DNA from: Candidatus Woesearchaeota archaeon
Lineage (GTDB): Archaea; Nanobdellota; Nanobdellia; SCGC-AAA011-G17; GW2011-AR17
DNA length: 40,612 nucleotides
Direction of reading: 5' to 3'
Assembly (NCBI GenBank): GCA_009691355.1
Contig: SICW01000001.1
Span: 1-40,612 of the forward strand
A program made the translations under genes and the position numbers. Shown in pieces: positions 1-7,396 of this stretch. Under the pieces are notes generated by a model. The model was not told the DNA's origin and ran no database searches. It saw only the letters and a list, made by a program, of their open reading frames with translations. Position 1 is the first letter of the stretch, and every line of letters starts with the position of its first letter.

Positions 1-1
1 T

Positions 2-592
2 GGAAATCAAGTTACTGTTGAAGTGGACTGTAATCCGAAGCTCGTTGAATTCTGGCTTGGCATTGGATTATTTGGATGGCTTGTTCCAGAGAGTGACAGT
101 GTTGCTCGTGTAGGTATTGTTTCCTATGATCAGCCAGATAAATATCTCCAAAAACTGGTGGATAGACGATGTCCAAAAGCAAAAGTTCTGAGTAAAGAGC
201 CTGGTGCAATTCCGGTCTATAATCCTAAACAAACATTACAGAAAGATTTTGTGTACCTCATTGGTGATGCTGCAACACAAGTAAAGGCAACTTCCTATGG
301 AGGAATTGTTCATGGGATGAGAGCCGCAGAAGTCCTCTCACGAGATATAAAGCATTACCAAAAAAACTGTAGAAAAGAAATAGGTAAAGATTTGTATTTG
401 AGTTTGCTTATACGGAAAGCAATGGATAGATTCTCTGAAGAGGAATACAATGACCTTGTAGAGATGTTCAACCAAGAAAAATTAAAACGTGTTCTTGAAA
501 CTAAGAGTAGAGACTACCCTACGAAATTTGTTCTTGATCTTCTTTTGGCACAACCACGACTATTAAAATTTGGAACAAAAGTATTATTTTAG
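2..592 (+). CDS. Geranylgeranyl reductase family FAD protein, 3' part
   Basis: The reading frame is open from the first bases of the window, so the N-terminal part (including the FAD-binding Rossmann motif) lies outside; about 196 residues remain. The visible segment carries the family's third FAD-contact motif, YLIGDAA followed by a Gly-Gly-Ile-x-x-Gly run (roughly residues 90-115 of the fragment), then a helical C-terminal tail. This is the pattern of archaeal digeranylgeranylglycerophospholipid reductases, which saturate the isoprenoid chains of membrane lipids. Other flavin-dependent reductases of the same superfamily cannot be excluded from the C-terminal half alone. It converges tail-to-tail on the pelota gene with a 9-bp overlap. 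Confidence 0.75.
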   Translation, partial: GNQVTVEVDCNPKLVEFWLGIGLFGWLVPESDSVARVGIVSYDQPDKYLQKLVDRRCPKAKVLSKEPGAIPVYNPKQTLQKDFVYLIGDAATQVKATSYGGIVHGMRAAEVLSRDIKHYQKNCRKEIGKDLYLSLLIRKAMDRFSEEEYNDLVEMFNQEKLKRVLETKSRDYPTKFVLDLLLAQPRLLKFGTKVLF

Positions 593-1651
593 TGGATACT
601 TAAGAATCACACCAATTCCACCAAGACCAATAAGTTTCTTTCCTGCATCGTGTTCTGAAGAAATAATATGAACTTCACCATTACTTCTTTCTACTTCTCT
701 CATCATAGAATCTAATAGAATATACCCCCCAGATTCCCTTTTTTCTCGGAGGTACTCATCACTTACCAGCAAAATTTTGACGGCATGAGCCTCTGCTGCT
801 TCTTTTACTTCTTTGAAACCATAAGCAGAAAGTGAAACCTTCGCAATTTCCTTGAAGAGATCTTCTACAAGCATTGTTTCTCTAACCGTACGATCCTGTT
901 TGAGAACAGTCTTTACCTCATCACGCTTAAGAATCTCTTCTATAGCATTTTTTCCCATAGCGTTACATGTTGCAAGAGTTATTTTTGAAGTGAGAGTATT
1001 ATATGATTTTTTTATTACCTTGAGTAAATTTTCCTTCCAAAAGGCAGGGCTTCCTATAATAATATGAACAACTTCATATCTTTTCGCATACTCCTCTACA
1101 TGCTTGGCAACTTCTTCATAGAATTCTTTTTCTTGTGTATTTGCATATCCCTTCTTTCCTACTTCTCCTTCAAGGTCTGCAAGGATTTTGTAGCCAGAAG
1201 CACTGAGAAGAGCAAAAGTCACTTCATCGCGATCTAAAGCAATAATGAGAATCTTTGTACCTTTATCTTCACAGGCTTCATGAATCTTCTGTAAGAGATA
1301 CTTAGGCCAGGATTTTTTAATGATTTTTATGACTGTCCCTTCCTCTATTTCAATGGTATGATAGGAACTAAGAGGAATATCTTCTGGGCCTTGGGTTATT
1401 TTTCCAGAGATACGTAAACCATTAGAAAACTTCTCAAACTCTATTCTTTCTACCTTAATCTTTAGAAAAACGGGCTTTTTTACAATTTTAGTGTTTTGGC
1501 CACTATCATCACCTAGTTTTATCTTCCTTAGTGTTCTTCCTTCCACTTCATCAGAAGCTTCAATACAATGAGAAAGGTACCAGAGGTCATCCAAGCTATT
1601 GACTTCTACCTTTAGTTCTCCTTTATGCAGATCCTGAAATATAATTTTCAT
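584..1651 (-). CDS. pelA: mRNA surveillance protein Pelota (Dom34)
   Basis: The 355-residue product has the length and three-part layout of archaeal Pelota: an N-terminal Sm-like beta domain (about 1-130), a central eRF1-like domain (about 135-255) with ILIIALDRDEV at its start, and a C-terminal domain with an AHAVKILLVSDEYL segment and the typical IISSEHDAGKKL near the end. Pelota works with an EF1A-family GTPase and ABCE1 to rescue ribosomes stalled on mRNA. The ATG lies about 24 nt from the centre of a TATA box shared with the divergent pilin-like gene, fitting a leaderless transcript. Confidence 0.95.
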   Translation of the reverse strand: MKIIFQDLHKGELKVEVNSLDDLWYLSHCIEASDEVEGRTLRKIKLGDDSGQNTKIVKKPVFLKIKVERIEFEKFSNGLRISGKITQGPEDIPLSSYHTIEIEEGTVIKIIKKSWPKYLLQKIHEACEDKGTKILIIALDRDEVTFALLSASGYKILADLEGEVGKKGYANTQEKEFYEEVAKHVEEYAKRYEVVHIIIGSPAFWKENLLKVIKKSYNTLTSKITLATCNAMGKNAIEEILKRDEVKTVLKQDRTVRETMLVEDLFKEIAKVSLSAYGFKEVKEAAEAHAVKILLVSDEYLREKRESGGYILLDSMMREVERSNGEVHIISSEHDAGKKLIGLGGIGVILKYPLK

Positions 1652-1668
1652 CTCAAAAAAGGGAAAAA

Positions 1669-1680
1669 GTTTATATATAC
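1669..1680. promoter_or_regulatory. Shared TATA box of divergent pelA and pilin-like gene
   Basis: The core TTTATATATA at about 1670-1679 is nearly self-complementary and sits in the middle of the 49-bp gap between the two start codons (1651 minus, 1701 plus). Its centre is about 24 and 27 nt from them, the spacing expected for leaderless archaeal transcripts in both directions. Confidence 0.7.
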
Positions 1681-1700
1681 TTAAACTTATCTCATAGCCT

Positions 1701-2876
1701 ATGACAGGGAGAGGAAAACGAGGGCAAACAGCCGTAGAAGTATCTGTTCTTATATTTCTTATTGCGGTTATTATGGTCGGATATATCGTACTCTTACCTG
1801 AAGAAGATAGAAATGAGCTTTTAGGAAGTAGTTCTGATGGAAGTACTACGGGTAGTAGTGATAGTGGATCTGCAGAAACCTTGCTTTCTGAGTCTCCAGG
1901 AGATGTTCAATCTGAAAAGAGTAGCACCCAAATAAGAGCACTAGAACCTATGAGACTTTATTCTACTACAGAATCTAATACACAAACCTTATCTGCTTCT
2001 CTTACTGTTTCTCGAAATATTATCCAAAATAACTATAAGATTGTGAACTTTGATATTGAAAACTTTGATACCATCGCTGGTTCACAACTTCTGTTTTTAG
2101 TCTCTGATTCTAAGGGAGAAATTACCATTCTTCTCAATGACCACCTTATCTATGAAGGAGAACTTACAAGCAATGCACTTCCTTTGGATCTTCCGGTGAG
2201 TTACCTTCAAGAAACAGGAAATGAACTCAAACTATCTACAAGTCTTACTTGGAATATATTTTCTCCAAACTACTATCTCTTACAAGATGTTCAACTTATT
2301 GAGGATTACACCGTTGCAGATACCACTGCTTCACGAACATTCTCTGTTGAAGACCCTTCCCAAGTTACTGATGCTACATTAACCTACTTTATTACTTGTA
2401 ATTCTGATGATGATGGCATACTAAGTGTTTCTTTGAACTCCCAAGAAGTCTTTAGTGATCAAATTTTCTGTGAGTATTTGAATGAAAGAGAATTGAGTTT
2501 AGATACGGATTACTTAAAGACAAGTAATAGTTTGAAATTTGAAATTAATGAAGGAGACTACAATATTGAAGAAGGGCAAGTTGCAATAAAGACAAGAACA
2601 AAAGACTATCCTAGCTTTACTTTTGATATTGATTCTGATCTTTATGATGAAATTAGTTCTGGAAGTAAAGACGTTTATCTCAAGATGACTTTTGATAATG
2701 CAGATGATGAGAAAGAAGGGACCATCCTCATACAGGAATACTCCTTTAGCTTTAATACAGAGGATAATACCTATGAAAAGAAGATAACGGATTACATTGA
2801 TGATGGAGCAAATACCATTACATTAGAACCTGCATCAGACTTTACTATTGATAATTTGAAAGTGTATGTAGAATAG
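1701..2876 (+). CDS. Pilin-like (class III signal peptide) surface protein with three beta repeats
   Basis: The N-terminus is basic (GRGKRG), followed by QTAVEVSVLIF and a hydrophobic stretch to about residue 32. That is the signature of an archaeal type IV pilin or archaellin precursor: cleavage is expected between Gly8 and Gln9, leaving Glu at mature position 5. Residues 40-105 are Ser/Thr-rich and low in complexity, like an exposed stalk. The rest divides into three related blocks (about 112-200, 210-298 and 305-391), each with a strand ending in G-x-(I/L)-x-(I/V)-x-L, then a Y(L/I)-x(n)-N-x-(L/I) segment and another strand. At 391 residues it is much larger than a simple pilin; it may be a minor pilin, adhesin or surface-anchored protein. 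Confidence 0.65.
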   Translation: MTGRGKRGQTAVEVSVLIFLIAVIMVGYIVLLPEEDRNELLGSSSDGSTTGSSDSGSAETLLSESPGDVQSEKSSTQIRALEPMRLYSTTESNTQTLSASLTVSRNIIQNNYKIVNFDIENFDTIAGSQLLFLVSDSKGEITILLNDHLIYEGELTSNALPLDLPVSYLQETGNELKLSTSLTWNIFSPNYYLLQDVQLIEDYTVADTTASRTFSVEDPSQVTDATLTYFITCNSDDDGILSVSLNSQEVFSDQIFCEYLNERELSLDTDYLKTSNSLKFEINEGDYNIEEGQVAIKTRTKDYPSFTFDIDSDLYDEISSGSKDVYLKMTFDNADDEKEGTILIQEYSFSFNTEDNTYEKKITDYIDDGANTITLEPASDFTIDNLKVYVE

Positions 2877-3072
2877 AATCTAAATAAATAATATGCTTTG
2901 TTTCCTCTCTTATAATTCTATTTAAACTACTAAAATTGGCAAAATAGGTTCTTAGCGTCCCTTTAGTCTCTTCATCAAATATCGTAGATTACCTTCACCA
3001 GGCTTGGTACACACATTTCCAACTCATCCTTGTAGGTTCATGTATAAAGAAAAAAATTAGAAGTATAAACAG

Positions 3073-3837
3073 TTATCCAAAGTAGTTCGGTTCTGTAGAA
3101 CCCCTTTCTCCAGAGGTATTACTGACGCCCTTGCTTCGAGAAAGAATTTCTTTTTCAATTTCATCAATCTCATCAGAAAGCTTTGCAAGATCAAGTTTTA
3201 AAGTAAATTTACTATTCAGAACATTCAAAGTCTCTTTTGCACCTTTAATTCCCAAGTACGCAGGATGCGCAAAGGTTTGTGCAAGCAAGGCTGCTGCAGG
3301 TATTTTTCTTCGTTGTGCAACCCCTAAAAGAACACCAGTGACACCAATAATTGGGCCAACAACACCATAAATTTTATCACTTGCATAAGGAAAGGTCTTT
3401 ACATACGCTTTGTTTGTACCAGTAATGTAGACTTTGGGTTTTTTTGGAATTTTCTGTAAGCCAATACCACCAAGAGTTATGACTTCTTTTCCGTTATACT
3501 CTAATACAAGGTCCATAACAAAGTTACAAAATTCGTAGCAAGAAGGCTCATCAATAGGCTGAATATCACCTGCTAAAAATAGAAAGTCTTGCTTGTTAAT
3601 CGTTGCATGATACACACTAATCACAGGTAAGTCAATGAGATTTTTTTCGTTAATAAACACAGAATGAGGAAAGTAATGTGAATAAATATTCAAAAACTTT
3701 TTTGCTTTGACGTTCTCAATAAGAAAATCCATCGCTATTTTTCCGACGTTTCCTATACCTGGAAGGCCTTCAATCAGAACAGGGCTCTTTAGGCTGGGTT
3801 TTGCCAAATATTCTACTTCAAATTTTTCTTTTTGCAT
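3073..3837 (-). CDS. PAC2 family (proteasome assembly chaperone-like) protein
   Basis: The 254-residue product starts near the family hallmark LIEGLPGIGNVGKIA (about residues 20-35) and continues with the alternating beta/alpha pattern of archaeal PAC2-domain proteins, including ITLGGIGLQ and a GVTGVLLG segment in the second half. In eukaryotes PAC2 helps assemble the proteasome alpha ring; the role of the archaeal relatives is less clear. The C-terminal 45 residues are charged and probably flexible. It follows nop10 by 23 bp on the same strand and is likely cotranscribed with it. The ATG at 3837 was preferred to a TTG three codons upstream. Confidence 0.85.
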   Translation of the reverse strand: MQKEKFEVEYLAKPSLKSPVLIEGLPGIGNVGKIAMDFLIENVKAKKFLNIYSHYFPHSVFINEKNLIDLPVISVYHATINKQDFLFLAGDIQPIDEPSCYEFCNFVMDLVLEYNGKEVITLGGIGLQKIPKKPKVYITGTNKAYVKTFPYASDKIYGVVGPIIGVTGVLLGVAQRRKIPAAALLAQTFAHPAYLGIKGAKETLNVLNSKFTLKLDLAKLSDEIDEIEKEILSRSKGVSNTSGERGSTEPNYFG

Positions 3838-3860
3838 TTTAATCAAAAACGAAAGTCAAT

Positions 3861-4028
3861 TTATAAATCTTTGGCATGCTCTTTTTTATATTCACGCCTG
3901 TATACGCCATACTTATCTTCTGGGCTGAATTTTGCAGGACGAGTTGTTACAGGTTTATTTCTACAAGAACAGAGCTCTTTAAGTGTATATTTTTTACATA
4001 CAGAACAGTAGAGAATGGAAAGGCTCAT
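3861..4028 (-). CDS. nop10: H/ACA RNP protein Nop10
   Basis: This short gene encodes 55 residues. The sequence begins MSLSILYCSVCKKYTL, then has a second Cys pair (C-S-C) and the basic TTRPAKFSPEDKYGVYRR stretch, which is the zinc-ribbon plus linear tail of archaeal Nop10. Nop10 bridges Cbf5 and L7Ae in the H/ACA pseudouridylation particle. Its ATG overlaps the TGA stop of the aIF2-alpha gene in an ATGA arrangement, indicating translational coupling. The order aIF2-alpha then Nop10 is widely conserved in archaea, which supports the call. Confidence 0.95.
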   Translation of the reverse strand: MSLSILYCSVCKKYTLKELCSCRNKPVTTRPAKFSPEDKYGVYRREYKKEHAKDL

Positions 4029-4819
4029 TTTTTACGTATAACTTCACCTAAAGCTTTTCTTTTTTTCATCTCTCCAATAATTACTTGGGTGACTTCTTCA
4101 AGCTCATCCTCAGCAGTCTTATATTCATTTGAGGTTACTTCAATACGATAATTTGGAGCTGAAATGTACACCATGTTTACTTGGATTTCATTCTTCTTTG
4201 CAAATTTTTCCCCTTCTTGTAATGCTTCTTTAATGTCTTCAATTCCTTTTTCAGAGAAACTTTGTAAGACAAGGGTTGCGTTTACAATAACTTCAGGAGG
4301 TTTAATTTTATCTTGAACAATAGTTACTAGGAGCTCAACTTCTTTTTCAGGGAAATTTAATTCTGTTATAGCTTCTTTTCCATGAATAGCGATTTCGTTG
4401 AATGCAATACCTAAGAGACCAAAATGATCAATAAGTTTAAAGCCCATCTTTTGATATATCCCATTCAGATCTAATTTGAGTTCTTTTCCAATATATTCTA
4501 GAAGTTTTTCAGATTTTATTTCTTGTTTGTATTCTTCATTCTTTTTCGTTCTTAGAGATAAAGGAACTCTTCGTAAAGAAAGATCAACTTGCCTTCGTTC
4601 TTGATCTACACGAAGGACCTGGCAAACTAATTTCTTGCCTTCTATAACATAATCACGAATATTACGAATCCTTCCTGGAGCAATTTCAGAAATGTGGATC
4701 ATACCTTCTTGATGCTCATACTCATCAAGATCTGCAAAAATGGAATGAAAAAGAATCTTCTTTACTGTACAGAGCACCACACTATTTTCTTCAGGTAGAC
4801 CTTTTTTCTTATAAAACAT
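4025..4819 (-). CDS. eif2a: Translation initiation factor aIF2 subunit alpha
   Basis: The 264-residue length matches archaeal aIF2-alpha. An N-terminal S1 domain (about residues 12-85) carries the typical EGMIHISEIAPGRIRNI run and ends in QVDLSLRRV. A helical domain and a C-terminal alpha/beta domain (about 175-255, with the APNYRIEVTS strand) that binds the gamma subunit follow. aIF2 delivers initiator tRNA to the small ribosomal subunit. The gene sits between S27e and nop10 in the classic archaeal cluster and overlaps nop10 by 4 bp. Confidence 0.96.
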   Translation of the reverse strand: MFYKKKGLPEENSVVLCTVKKILFHSIFADLDEYEHQEGMIHISEIAPGRIRNIRDYVIEGKKLVCQVLRVDQERRQVDLSLRRVPLSLRTKKNEEYKQEIKSEKLLEYIGKELKLDLNGIYQKMGFKLIDHFGLLGIAFNEIAIHGKEAITELNFPEKEVELLVTIVQDKIKPPEVIVNATLVLQSFSEKGIEDIKEALQEGEKFAKKNEIQVNMVYISAPNYRIEVTSNEYKTAEDELEEVTQVIIGEMKKRKALGEVIRKK

Positions 4820-4852
4820 AGGATAGAAAATAAACTAGGTCTTTAAAAAGGT

Positions 4853-5029
4853 TTACTTGAGAATTTCAAGAGGATGTACTGTAAATTTCGTTTTGCCACC
4901 AGTTGGTGTTCCAAGTACTTCACCGCAAACTAAGCAATGAACTGGGGTTGCTGCTTTTCCAAAAACAACTTGCTCGTTTTTGCACTTGCAACGAATCTTT
5001 ACAAATTTTCCTTTAGGTTCTTGAATCAT
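4853..5029 (-). CDS. rps27e: 30S ribosomal protein S27e (eS27)
   Basis: A 58-residue frame starting at the ATG directly after the L44e stop. It encodes a zinc ribbon, C-K-C followed 17 residues later by C-L-V-C-G, and then G-x-P-T-G-G-K, as in archaeal eS27. The length is normal for the archaeal protein, which lacks the eukaryotic N-terminal extension. Spacing to L44e is 2 bp, so the two are cotranscribed; aIF2-alpha follows after a gap of about 33 bp. Confidence 0.95.
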   Translation of the reverse strand: MIQEPKGKFVKIRCKCKNEQVVFGKAATPVHCLVCGEVLGTPTGGKTKFTVHPLEILK

Positions 5030-5031
5030 GT

Positions 5032-5349
5032 TTATACTAACTCCAATTTCTTTGTTCGAATACCGCCACTTTGTACAAGGATTTTATTACAGGTGTTACA
5101 TTTGTATCTAAGGTCAACTTTCTTAGAAATCTTTGCACCTGTTCTCTTAAACTTAGAGATAGCCGGCTTAGAATATTTATTATAATTTCCATATCCTCGA
5201 CGAAGTCCACGACCGCGTAGTCTACTGTTAGACCCACGAGACATGGGATGAGCAGTACTTCTTGTTCGCTTCTTTGCTTCAGAAACTGTCATTTCTGTAT
5301 GTTTTTTACATTTAGGACAGTAATGCTTGATTTTTTTAGGTACTTTCAT
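5032..5349 (-). CDS. rpl44e: 50S ribosomal protein L44e (eL42)
   Basis: The 105-residue product has the eL42 layout: N-terminal C-P-K-C (about residue 11), a basic, glycine- and arginine-rich central loop, KISKKVDLRYKC and the second zinc pair C-N-T-C near the end, followed by GGIRTKK. It contacts the ribosomal E site. It overlaps the end of the GINS gene by 14 bp and precedes S27e by 2 bp, so the three form one transcription unit. Confidence 0.96.
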   Translation of the reverse strand: MKVPKKIKHYCPKCKKHTEMTVSEAKKRTRSTAHPMSRGSNSRLRGRGLRRGYGNYNKYSKPAISKFKRTGAKISKKVDLRYKCNTCNKILVQSGGIRTKKLELV

Positions 5350-5953
5350 TTTTTGCTTGCTCGGTGTTTACGAGCATTTCGGCAATCATTTGTGGTAGCT
5401 GTTGATGATCTCCAGCCTTAAATGGGCCATAGACCGTTAAATCAGGTCCCACAAACTCAGGAATGTCTTTCAAGACCTGAATCGATAAGCTATCAGTTTT
5501 CTCTTCTCCTTTTAAATCTTTCGGGTCTATCGGCTGTATCGAAGGCATTCTACTCTGTAGAACAGTATTGAGAAGGCCGTCTCTATAAAGATCCAAGTTG
5601 TCTTTTAAAGTGCTGTATAATGCAAACTCCTCAGGAAGCATTGTAGAGGTATCCTGCGCATTTTTGCTTCTTGAGCAGAAAAGAGCGAACTGAATAATTT
5701 TATTCTCCCTCTTTTCATAGAGTTCTCTTAAAATCTTTAAAACATTCTTTAACTGAGTCTGAGTTTTTTCTACTTCTGTGGAAGCAAATATGCTCTGTTT
5801 CTTTGATTGTGATTCCAGAATAGCAGTCTTTTCTTGGAGGTACTTTACCACATCCTGATAGAATGTTTCATCAATTTTTTGTAGCTCTGTACGATATTTT
5901 TCTCTACGAAGTAGTTCATATAAATTTTCGTAGGTGATGATCACTTCTGCCAT
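5336..5953 (-). CDS. GINS complex subunit (Gins51-type)
   Basis: The first ~150 of 205 residues are helical and charged (the GINS A domain). The last ~45, with FVGPDLTVYGPFKAGD and a following QLPQMIAEMLV helix, match the small beta-rich B domain. An A-then-B order is that of the Gins51 (Sld5/Psf1-like) subunit. GINS bridges Cdc45/RecJ-like protein and MCM in the replicative helicase. Location directly upstream of L44e-S27e-aIF2-alpha is a recurrent archaeal linkage of replication and translation genes. The ATG at 5953 was chosen; a TTG three codons upstream is possible. Confidence 0.85.
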   Translation of the reverse strand: MAEVIITYENLYELLRREKYRTELQKIDETFYQDVVKYLQEKTAILESQSKKQSIFASTEVEKTQTQLKNVLKILRELYEKRENKIIQFALFCSRSKNAQDTSTMLPEEFALYSTLKDNLDLYRDGLLNTVLQSRMPSIQPIDPKDLKGEEKTDSLSIQVLKDIPEFVGPDLTVYGPFKAGDHQQLPQMIAEMLVNTEQAKNEST

Positions 5954-6016
5954 ATATTGCAAAGGGAGGAGTTTCTTTAAATCAATTTCTATGTTCTGTA
6001 CTGGAATTTGTATGGT

Positions 6017-6367
6017 TTAGATGTAAGAGTTTATTGTAGCTAGGCCACTTGTTTTAGATATTGCAGGGATACCTTTCTCTTTACATGCAAGAATTACACG
6101 ATCGCTTCCTGAAATAGCAAGGAATTTTACTCCTGGTTGAACTCTTACGCGTTCATACACTGTTTCTGCTGGAGTTATGTCTCTTCCTCCATATGTTCCG
6201 AGATTTGGATCCATCACATACAACCCATAGTTCCTTTCATCCATTCTTGCTAACATATCATCGAGTGTTGCAACTGAATGAATTTGCCACCCTTTGTCTT
6301 GTGCAAGCTCTTCTATCGTTTCTCTCCAGCTAAGATCATGCATTGCAATTAACGCTCGGCGTTCCAT
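6017..6367 (-). CDS. Stand-alone CheY-like receiver domain protein
   Basis: A 116-residue single-domain protein. Positions fit the response-regulator receiver fold: an acidic residue after strand 1 (D11 in IAMHD), Asp53 at the end of strand 3 (YVMDPNLG), Ser at the end of strand 4 (LAISGSD) and Lys105 after strand 5 (AISKTS). These are the phosphoacceptor, switch and phosphate-contact positions. Overall similarity to classical receivers is moderate and no output domain or histidine kinase is present in the window. It could be a true single-domain regulator or a receiver-like protein that is not phosphorylated. Confidence 0.6.
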   Translation of the reverse strand: MERRALIAMHDLSWRETIEELAQDKGWQIHSVATLDDMLARMDERNYGLYVMDPNLGTYGGRDITPAETVYERVRVQPGVKFLAISGSDRVILACKEKGIPAISKTSGLATINSYI

Positions 6368-6459
6368 ATTCTTTTTTTTTCACTATTCTTTTATTTAAAA
6401 CTATCGTTTCGTTTTTGGTGATTCGTAACTATTATAACTATTACCTTCTGAAAAAACGT

Positions 6460-6783
6460 ATGAAATATATTTGGATTCTTTTGGCTTTCTTCCTTCTTCT
6501 CTCAGGATGCTCTAGTAGTGCAAATACGAACGCTATCCTTGAGGTACAAACATATACTCTTGAAGAGGTATCCCTTCATAATTCCTCAGAGAGTTGTTAT
6601 ACTGCTATTGATGGAAAAGTCTATGATCTGACTACTTGGATTGCAATACACCCAGGAGGGGATGCTGCGATTTTAAGCCTCTGTGGGATAGATGGCTCAG
6701 AAAAGTTTAATGAGAAACATGGAAATAGTGGTTCTGCAAAGTACGAACTCTCTTTATTCTACATAGGGGAGCTTGCCCCATAA
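6460..6783 (+). CDS. Cytochrome b5-like haem-binding lipoprotein
   Basis: The 107-residue product begins with a hydrophobic signal ending in LLLSGC, a lipobox-like site, so Cys is predicted to carry the lipid anchor after export. The rest is a cytochrome b5-type domain: Y-T-A-I-D-G-K-V-Y-D-L-T-x-W, the haem-ligand motif HPGG, and a second candidate ligand His in FNEKHG, followed by a YELSLFYIGEL strand. This points to a one-electron carrier or haem-binding protein outside the membrane. The ATG at 6460 gives the complete signal peptide; longer starts add only non-signal residues. Confidence 0.8.
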   Translation: MKYIWILLAFFLLLSGCSSSANTNAILEVQTYTLEEVSLHNSSESCYTAIDGKVYDLTTWIAIHPGGDAAILSLCGIDGSEKFNEKHGNSGSAKYELSLFYIGELAP

Positions 6784-6814
6784 TTTTTTAAAGTTCTTCT
6801 TCTTTTAGAGTACT

Positions 6815-7396
6815 ATGAAATATATGATATACCTCTTTCGCCACGGGCAAACGTATTATAACAAGTCTGGACGCTTTACTGGAGATATTAATTCTCACCT
6901 TACCCCTCAAGGAGTGAAAGATGCAAAGAAAATTGCACAAAAGCTTAAGGGAAATATCGTGGATTATGCTTTTCAGACACGACTTTCACGATCGAAAGAT
7001 ACTTTGAAGTATGTTTTACGTTTTCATCCAGAATGTAAAAAGATCATCAATGATGATCGAATGATTGAGAGGGACTATGGCCTTTTAAAAGGAAAATATC
7101 ATGCACGAATTATTGTACAATATGGGCAAAAACAATTTGATACATGGCACCGTTCTTACGAAACGAGACCACCTGGTGGAGAAAGTATTAAGGATGTAGA
7201 GAAACGAGTAGAGGCTTTTATTAAAGATCTGCTTATCTTTATGAAGAAACATAAAGGAAATGTTGCTATTTCTGCACATGGAAATTCTATGAGACCATTC
7301 CGAAAACATTTTGAACACCTGAGTAGAGAAAAAATGATGCAACTAGAAAATCCTTGGGATGATTATTTTGCATACTCTGTGGAAAATGAAAATTAA
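6815..7396 (+). CDS. Phosphoglycerate mutase-like histidine phosphatase
   Basis: The 193-residue protein belongs to the histidine phosphatase superfamily. RHG with catalytic His10, a T-G-D-I-N-S-x-L-T stretch, IERDYGLLKGK (the dPGM ERHYG region), PPGGES and the second catalytic His in SAHGNSMRPF are all present in order. The whole pattern is closer to cofactor-dependent phosphoglycerate mutase than to generic phosphatases, so interconversion of 3- and 2-phosphoglycerate is the best guess. It overlaps the next gene, truD, by 11 bp. Confidence 0.85.
   Translation: MKYMIYLFRHGQTYYNKSGRFTGDINSHLTPQGVKDAKKIAQKLKGNIVDYAFQTRLSRSKDTLKYVLRFHPECKKIINDDRMIERDYGLLKGKYHARIIVQYGQKQFDTWHRSYETRPPGGESIKDVEKRVEAFIKDLLIFMKKHKGNVAISAHGNSMRPFRKHFEHLSREKMMQLENPWDDYFAYSVENEN

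Noticed and set aside
2877..3072. The 196-bp gap after the pilin-like gene, examined for a C/D box RNA (minus strand TTGATGA near 2965)
   Set aside because: No matching D box or guide arrangement; a short minus-strand frame of about 20 codons there also lacks support. I see nothing convincing.
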